Shown here piece after piece: positions 33,429-37,626 of a stretch of DNA of 37,626 nt. The notes under the pieces were generated by a model, which was given only the letters and a program-made list of their open reading frames with translations, did no database searches and had not been told where the DNA came from. How positions within the stretch are numbered: the first letter of the stretch is position 1; every line of letters begins with the position of its first letter. The translations under genes and the position numbers were made by a program. Origin of the DNA: ATZT02 sp964639395 (lineage in GTDB: Bacteria; Actinomycetota; Actinomycetes; S36-B12; UBA5976); the NCBI GenBank assembly GCA_964639395.1, contig CAZXCT010000004.1:1-37626 (forward strand). Reading direction: 5' to 3'.

Positions 33429-34819
33429 ACGGCATCCTCTCGAATTACTGCTAACACACTATCGCGAATTTTCTCTAACATTTCAACGGTCTTGGCTTCA
33501 GAATTAAATCTTAACAAAGGCTCGGTATTAGATGGACGAACATTCACCCACCAATCATTATGACTATAGGTAACTCCATCTAATTCGTCTGTACTAACCT
33601 CAAAGTTATCCTTCATGTAATCAGAAACTTTTTTTATCGTTTCGTGTGGGGATGATACTTTGGTGTTTATTTCTCCAGAAGCAAAATATCGGTTGTACTT
33701 GGCCAATATTGCAGAGATTGTTTCAGATTGATTACTTTCCCCTAATGCCGCAATTACATGCAACGCCGCTAACATTCCGCTATCGGCAAACCAAAAATCC
33801 CTGAAGTAAAAATGACCAGAATGTTCCCCGCCAAAAATAGCATTATTATCTTTCATCACTTTTTTAATAAATGAATGACCGACTCTAGTTTTAATCGGTT
33901 GGCCACCAGATTCTTGAACTACCTCGGCAACTGCTCGTGAGGTGATCAAGTTATAGATAATCGCTGCTCCCGGCTCACGTGCTAACTCGCGCGCTGCAAT
34001 CAGGGCAGTGATGGCAGAGGGCGTTATTAATTGACCCGCTTCATCAATAAAAAATGCTCGATCCGCATCGCCATCAAAGGCGATACCGAGATCTGCTTTT
34101 GCCGCTTTTACTTGCTTTTGCAAATCTACTATATTTTTTGGATCGATTGGATTAGCTTCATGATTTGGAAAGTTTCCGTCTAGCTCAAAATACATTGGGG
34201 TGATATTCAAATTTAACCCTTGCAATACTTTTGGAACAGTAAATCCACCCATGCCATTGCCGGCATCAATCACTAATTTAAGTGGTCTGATGTTTTTTAG
34301 ATCAACTAAAGAATGTAAATACTTTGCATAATCACTAGCCATCTCACGATGACTAATCGAGCCTTTTTTCTCAGAAGCTTCCATGGTGGCTGATAAAACT
34401 AAATTCTTTATTTCTGCTAATCCAGTTTGCTCACCGACCGGCGCAGCGCCCTGTTTAGCTAATTTAATTCCGTTGTATTGCGCAGGATTATGGCTGGCGG
34501 TGAACATAGCACCAGGCAAATTGAGTTTTCCTGAAGCGAAGTAAAGCCCATCTGTACTACAAAGTCCAATCATTATTACGTCGACTCCTTGGTCGCACAC
34601 CCCGCGAGCAAAAGCTTGCGCTAACGCTGGCCCAGAAGGACGCATATCGTGACCAACAACTATTTCATTTGGGCCACCAACATTGGCGCTTATTTTTAAT
34701 ACCTCGACAAAAGCACGCCCAGTGTGATAACAAAGTTCTTCGTTGATTTGTTCTGGGTAGATCCCTCGCACGTCATATGCTTTAAATATCTGGTCTAGCT
34801 CTTTAAGATTCCAGTTCAT
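33425..34819 (-). CDS. manB: Phosphomannomutase / phosphoglucomutase
   Basis: Converts mannose-6-phosphate to mannose-1-phosphate (and usually the glucose forms). 464 residues, alpha-D-phosphohexomutase family. The active phosphoserine is in AMFTASHNPAQYNGIKL, the Mg2+ loop is IAFDGDADRAFF, the sugar-binding loop GGEHSGHFYF, and the phosphate-binding site RPSNTEPLLR near the C-terminus. It precedes the Trm112-like gene and manA in one operon; its place corresponds to mycobacterial Rv3257c. The start is ATG at 34819 with AACTTAATG context and no strong ribosome site. Confidence 0.96.
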   Translation of the reverse strand: MNWNLKELDQIFKAYDVRGIYPEQINEELCYHTGRAFVEVLKISANVGGPNEIVVGHDMRPSGPALAQAFARGVCDQGVDVIMIGLCSTDGLYFASGKLNLPGAMFTASHNPAQYNGIKLAKQGAAPVGEQTGLAEIKNLVLSATMEASEKKGSISHREMASDYAKYLHSLVDLKNIRPLKLVIDAGNGMGGFTVPKVLQGLNLNITPMYFELDGNFPNHEANPIDPKNIVDLQKQVKAAKADLGIAFDGDADRAFFIDEAGQLITPSAITALIAARELAREPGAAIIYNLITSRAVAEVVQESGGQPIKTRVGHSFIKKVMKDNNAIFGGEHSGHFYFRDFWFADSGMLAALHVIAALGESNQSETISAILAKYNRYFASGEINTKVSSPHETIKKVSDYMKDNFEVSTDELDGVTYSHNDWWVNVRPSNTEPLLRFNSEAKTVEMLEKIRDSVLAVIREDAV

Positions 34820-34848
34820 TAAGTTAATTCTAGTTGATATACAACTAG

Positions 34849-35214
34849 TTAAAATCGACTTTCTTCTTCGATGGGTGGCTGGCTAACTAGTCGCAACGCT
34901 GGGCGGGTCTCTGCCGTGGCTTGCTGTGATTGCGGTATTCGCGCCGCCTCGCGCACCGCATTTGCTAGCGCCAATAAATCATCGCTTGATGGTGTCTGTG
35001 TTTCTAGGTCAACATCTAACCTAATCAATTCCCAACCTAGCGGGGCAGTTAATTTTTGTGAATGAATCTTGCACAAGTCATAGGTATGTGGCTCAGCGAT
35101 AGCGGCAAGCGGCCCTACCACCGCAGTTGAGTCAGAATAAATATAGGTAAGGGTTGTCACTGCAGGTTTGCTACAGAGTTGACGGGTGCACTTTCTTAAG
35201 TAACTCACTTTCAC
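34849..35214 (-). CDS. DUF3499 family protein
   Basis: 121-residue actinobacterial protein of unknown function, normally encoded between whiB and phosphomannomutase genes as here (compare Rv3258c). Conserved Cys and His residues, C9, C14 (RKCTRQLCSKPA), H43 and C48-x2-H51 (EPHTYDLCKIH), suggest a zinc site. The core TLTYIYSDSTAVVGPLA is diagnostic. The C-terminal third is Gln/Pro-rich and unconserved. The GTG at 35214 or the GTG two codons later (35208) could be the start, and relatives favour the later one. No ribosome site is visible, and TAATCT just upstream would fit a leaderless message. Confidence 0.88.
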   Translation of the reverse strand: MKVSYLRKCTRQLCSKPAVTTLTYIYSDSTAVVGPLAAIAEPHTYDLCKIHSQKLTAPLGWELIRLDVDLETQTPSSDDLLALANAVREAARIPQSQQATAETRPALRLVSQPPIEEESRF

Positions 35215-35220
35215 AGATTA

Positions 35221-35231
35221 GTGAAAATTCA
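35221..35231. other. Second copy of the mtrA-leader motif upstream of DUF3499
   Basis: GTGAAAATTCA lies 7 bases upstream of the DUF3499 GTG. It equals 11 of the 12 bases of the palindrome in the mtrA leader, read on the opposite strand. It may mark a shared regulator or be coincidence. Confidence 0.25.
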
Positions 35232-35277
35232 GTGCAGATGAACTAAGGCTCGCCTTTGCGCTAAAGCTCTAAATAGT

Positions 35278-35541
35278 CTAAATCGCTTGCGAGCGTCTAA
35301 TTCTTCTTCTTTCGCGCTCACTCAAGCCGCCCCAAATACCAAATCTTTCATCATTTTTAAGTGCATAGTCCAAGCATTCAGATCTCACATCGCAAGAGAG
35401 GCATACCTTCTTCGCCTCACGCGTGGATCCCCCTTTTTCTGGAAAAAACGCCTCTGGATCGGTTTGGGCACAAAGCGCCTTTTCTTGCCAACCCATCTCG
35501 TCAACTTCTTCGTTGGCGACTAAGCGCAGAATTTCACTCAC
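35278..35541 (-). CDS. whiB: WhiB family transcriptional regulator (WhiB/WhiB2/WhmD type)
   Basis: Iron-sulfur regulator that in Streptomyces works with WhiA in sporulation septation and in mycobacteria (WhiB2/WhmD) is needed for division. 87 residues. Four cluster cysteines are C24, C47, C50 and C56 (KALCAQTDP, KKVCLSCDVRSECLDYAL). The turn GIWGGLSERERR at 68-79 binds sigma or DNA-side partners, and a basic tail follows. The GTG start has GGAGG eight bases upstream. The neighbourhood (DUF3499 and GDP-mannose genes) is that of WhiB2. Its promoter carries a 22-bp perfect palindrome, which implies tight control. Confidence 0.95.
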   Translation of the reverse strand: MSEILRLVANEEVDEMGWQEKALCAQTDPEAFFPEKGGSTREAKKVCLSCDVRSECLDYALKNDERFGIWGGLSERERRRIRRSQAI

Positions 35542-35565
35542 AGAAAAGCCTCCAAAAGTTCTTTA

Positions 35566-35587
35566 GTAATTCTCTATAGAGAATTAC
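35566..35587. promoter_or_regulatory. 22-bp perfect palindrome on the whiB promoter, operator candidate
   Basis: GTAATTCTCTA is followed directly by its reverse complement TAGAGAATTAC. It covers most of the -10 and the probable start site of the whiB promoter. A repressor bound here would block RNA polymerase. As RNA it could also form a 9-bp hairpin in the leader. It does not resemble the GC-rich BldM/WhiI box known for Streptomyces whiB. Confidence 0.7.
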
Positions 35588-35612
35588 ACGCTTGTAAGAC
35601 CCTACTAGTCAA
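35583..35612 (-). promoter_or_regulatory. whiB: whiB promoter
   Basis: On the minus strand a -35 TTGACT (35612-35607), an 18-base spacer and a -10 TGTAAT (35588-35583) stand about 42 bases upstream of the GTG. Both hexamers are close to the consensus. The -10 overlaps the palindrome by five bases. Confidence 0.6.
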
Positions 35613-35652
35613 GTGGTTTAATCAAACAATTGGGAGTACTTTTACTTTACCC

Positions 35653-36735
35653 CTAGATTTGAGACATCTTTTCCGCATTATGAAACTCACCTGTCACCTC
35701 AAATTCGGGCCATACCTGACATTTCTCTAATCGAGCACCCGCAGCAATCTTTGCGCCGGCTCCGATTACTGAGTCTTTGATACTCACCCCGTCTGAAATC
35801 CGAGCATCGCTTGAAACGATTGAGTTTTCAATAATTACTTCTGCCCCGGTCTGAACCGATTGCATTAAAACGCTGGCCGAGATTTGATTATTCGAACCAA
35901 TCACACATCCACGAGCTAGCGTACTACCGCCGGTGATCACTGCGGTTGGACTTATTTGCGCGCTAGGATCTGCCCAGTACAAAAAGTTGTTAGATTGAAA
36001 TATTGGCGAGAAGAACCTCTCAAGAATTAAATCGCCCGCACCTTGAATAAATGACTGCGGGGTGCCTAGGTCAAGCCAATAGCAATCCTGCACATCCGCA
36101 TATACCTTAAAATCATCTCTTAAAAATTGTGGAAACACATCCCTTTCAACCGAGCTTACAATCCCTTCAGGAATTTCTTCGATAACAGATCTTTTAAAAA
36201 TGTATACTCCCGCATTAATCTGATCGGTAATTATCTCAGCGTCAGATTGTGGTTTTTCAGTAAAAGCAATCACTCTTCCATCTAGCGCGGTCGGAACTAA
36301 CCCAAAGTTTTTAGGATCTTTTACTCGTGCGAGGTAAAGGATTACATCGGCATTGTGACGATAAAAAACTTGTACTAACTGAGTTATATCAACTTGGCTG
36401 AGGATGTCTCCATTAAATATGGCAACCGGATCAGTTGGCCCGCTGATTAATTTACTTGCCGCATTTCTGATTGCACCACCCGTACCTAATGGCTCGGGTT
36501 CAAATGCGTATTCAATCTCAACCCCTAAATGGGAGCCATCGCCTAGTACTGCTTCAAAGACATCCGCTTTGTAGCTAGTGCCTAATATGATTCGATCGAT
36601 TCCATATGCTTTTGCCATAGCAATTTGATGTTGTGTCAAGGTGGCATTTACTACCGGCAACATCGGCTTGGGAACGGTCAACGTCAACGGATGTAAGCGC
36701 GTTCCCTGCCCGCCAACTAAAAGAATTGCCTCCAT
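35653..36735 (-). CDS. manC: Mannose-1-phosphate guanylyltransferase-like nucleotidyltransferase
   Basis: Makes GDP-mannose from GTP and mannose-1-phosphate. 360 residues, nearly the length of mycobacterial Rv3264c. The nucleotidyltransferase signature GGQGTRLHPLTLTVPKPMLP is at 8-27. FNGDILSQVD carries the metal-binding aspartate, TEKPQ the conserved Lys, and INAGVYIFKRS follows. A left-handed beta-helix of hexapeptide repeats fills about 265-350. Genes for the other two steps (manA, manB) lie 1-3 kb downstream on the same strand. A related glucose-1-phosphate or other sugar nucleotidyltransferase cannot be excluded, but context favours GDP-mannose. No ribosome site is evident before the ATG. 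Confidence 0.88.
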   Translation of the reverse strand: MEAILLVGGQGTRLHPLTLTVPKPMLPVVNATLTQHQIAMAKAYGIDRIILGTSYKADVFEAVLGDGSHLGVEIEYAFEPEPLGTGGAIRNAASKLISGPTDPVAIFNGDILSQVDITQLVQVFYRHNADVILYLARVKDPKNFGLVPTALDGRVIAFTEKPQSDAEIITDQINAGVYIFKRSVIEEIPEGIVSSVERDVFPQFLRDDFKVYADVQDCYWLDLGTPQSFIQGAGDLILERFFSPIFQSNNFLYWADPSAQISPTAVITGGSTLARGCVIGSNNQISASVLMQSVQTGAEVIIENSIVSSDARISDGVSIKDSVIGAGAKIAAGARLEKCQVWPEFEVTGEFHNAEKMSQI

Positions 36736-36768
36736 GGCAACAACTTAACTGATTGCGTTCAAGCTTGT

Positions 36769-37626
36769 TTAGGGCTCAAAAGTCACGGCATATGACTGTG
36801 GCACAAATAGCACCCAAGTTTGACCCGGCGCGAATGCCATTGGAACGCCCGCCAGTGAGTAGGTAGTTCCACTGGTTGGTGTTGGCCGAGACCAGCTCGC
36901 TTCAAAGCGTTGGCCATCTCTCAGCACTACGGCTGAGCCAGTACCTACAGTTTGGATTAACGGGGTGAAGTTACCGCCGCTGTCTTTATAAATACTGTCG
37001 CCCTGCTGTACATACTGGATCACGATGTTGTTAGCAAAAATCGGTGCATTGGTATTTGCATCTAAGGCAGGTGCGCTATCTAATGAAACCACCCAACCGT
37101 TGTTTACTGAATCCCATTCTGCGCCCACGCGTGAGGCAGGCCACTTTGCGTTGAATGTATTAGTGGCTATTCCTCCGGTTGCGGCAGTCGCGTCAAAAAC
37201 TAAGCCAATATCTTTTGGTGTGCTTGCTCCAACCAAAGTTGGTGCAAGTTGCGCAAGATTTATAGTTAAGTTATGCGGGGCACTTTTTGTCGCTTCGCGG
37301 TTGTAAACACCACCGCTGGATCCGTGCGCAACTTCGACAATATTAGCGGCGGCAATTTCGGGCAGTAATTTTTTCTGTGCACCGCTGTAAGCGAAGGCCG
37401 GAGTTCCAAACTGTTCCATAATTTCAAGGTCAGAGATTCTTGCGCTTCTGACTGGGCCAACCCGCTGCGGCAAATTGCTGCTGTAAACCGCTGCGATGCG
37501 CGTTAGTCCTGCTTCAACTTCTTCTACAAAAACTAAGTCAGCTTCGGCGAGACCCCATTGCGGGCGGGCGGGATTTACGTTATCCACTTTTACAACGATC
37601 ACCGGATTGTCTAAACCACCAGATTT
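36769..37626 (-). CDS. DUF3048 family protein, 5' partial
   Basis: The frame is open to the right edge (codons SGGLDNP precede the apparent GTG at 37602), so the start lies outside the window. The visible 285 or so residues match DUF3048 (YerB-like), a usually exported or lipoprotein family of unknown function: VVKVDNVNPARPQWGLAEAD, then VEEVEAGLTRIAAVYSS (both as seen, in sequence), PVRSARISDLE, and the C-terminal GTTYSLAGVPMAFAPGQTWVLFVP. A signal peptide is expected in the missing part. It precedes the GDP-mannose pyrophosphorylase gene by 33 bp on the same strand. Confidence 0.88.
   Translation of the reverse strand, partial: KSGGLDNPVIVVKVDNVNPARPQWGLAEADLVFVEEVEAGLTRIAAVYSSNLPQRVGPVRSARISDLEIMEQFGTPAFAYSGAQKKLLPEIAAANIVEVAHGSSGGVYNREATKSAPHNLTINLAQLAPTLVGASTPKDIGLVFDATAATGGIATNTFNAKWPASRVGAEWDSVNNGWVVSLDSAPALDANTNAPIFANNIVIQYVQQGDSIYKDSGGNFTPLIQTVGTGSAVVLRDGQRFEASWSRPTPTSGTTYSLAGVPMAFAPGQTWVLFVPQSYAVTFEP

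Noticed and set aside
1..37626. CRISPR array, insertion sequence, prophage or toxin-antitoxin pair
   Set aside because: No spaced direct repeats, transposase, integrase, phage structural gene or paired small toxin/antitoxin frames were seen.

Overview
The window comes from an actinobacterium with an AT-rich, tightly packed genome. The markers are actinobacterial: WhiB, MtrA-MtrB-LpqB, SepH, an Rv3235-like protein, and DUF3159, DUF3499, DUF4193, DUF4235 and DUF2505 proteins. The low GC, very short spacers, overlapping convergent genes and shortened proteins (a ParC without its C-terminal domain, a short HPF) suggest a streamlined lineage such as the freshwater Nanopelagicales (acI). That placement is inference; no rRNA is present. 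About 41 genes were recognised. No tRNA, rRNA, insertion sequence, phage gene or CRISPR array was seen.

Layout. Positions 1-2152 hold the end of an Fe3+-type ABC importer (permease and ATPase). 2149-7098 is a leftward housekeeping run read as dut, DUF3159, 23S/tRNA m5U methyltransferase, aconitase. 7145-10405 has short alternating units: DUF4235, DUF4193, gamma-carbonic anhydrase, inositol monophosphatase and an MFS transporter. 10454-17482 runs rightward: sepH, a 500-residue parC, a MoaB/Mog protein, a DUF4349 lipoprotein, an MsiK-type sugar ABC ATPase, a PfkB sugar kinase, BioY and DUF2505. 17466-19798 is a leftward operon of an unknown protein, a SAF/CpaB-like membrane protein and a CpaE-like ATPase with a degenerate Walker A. 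From 19923 to 36735 the order follows the mycobacterial Rv3235-Rv3264c block: Rv3235-like, (TetR), secA, hpf, comF, lpqB, mtrB, mtrA, membrane protein, (CPBP protease), ahcY, manA, Trm112-like, phosphomannomutase, DUF3499, whiB, GDP-mannose pyrophosphorylase. A partial DUF3048 gene closes the window.

Function. The right half joins envelope-stress and division signalling (MtrAB-LpqB, WhiB), protein export (SecA), ribosome hibernation (HPF) and GDP-mannose supply (manA, manB, manC). The middle carries division and chromosome topology (SepH, topoisomerase IV A) and uptake of sugars and biotin.

Points for a second look: the CpaE/SAF operon without visible pilus genes, with a perfect palindrome over its promoter; a 22-bp perfect palindrome on the whiB promoter; the CTD-less ParC; the short HPF; and six convergent gene pairs that all overlap or abut, three through the same CTAA.
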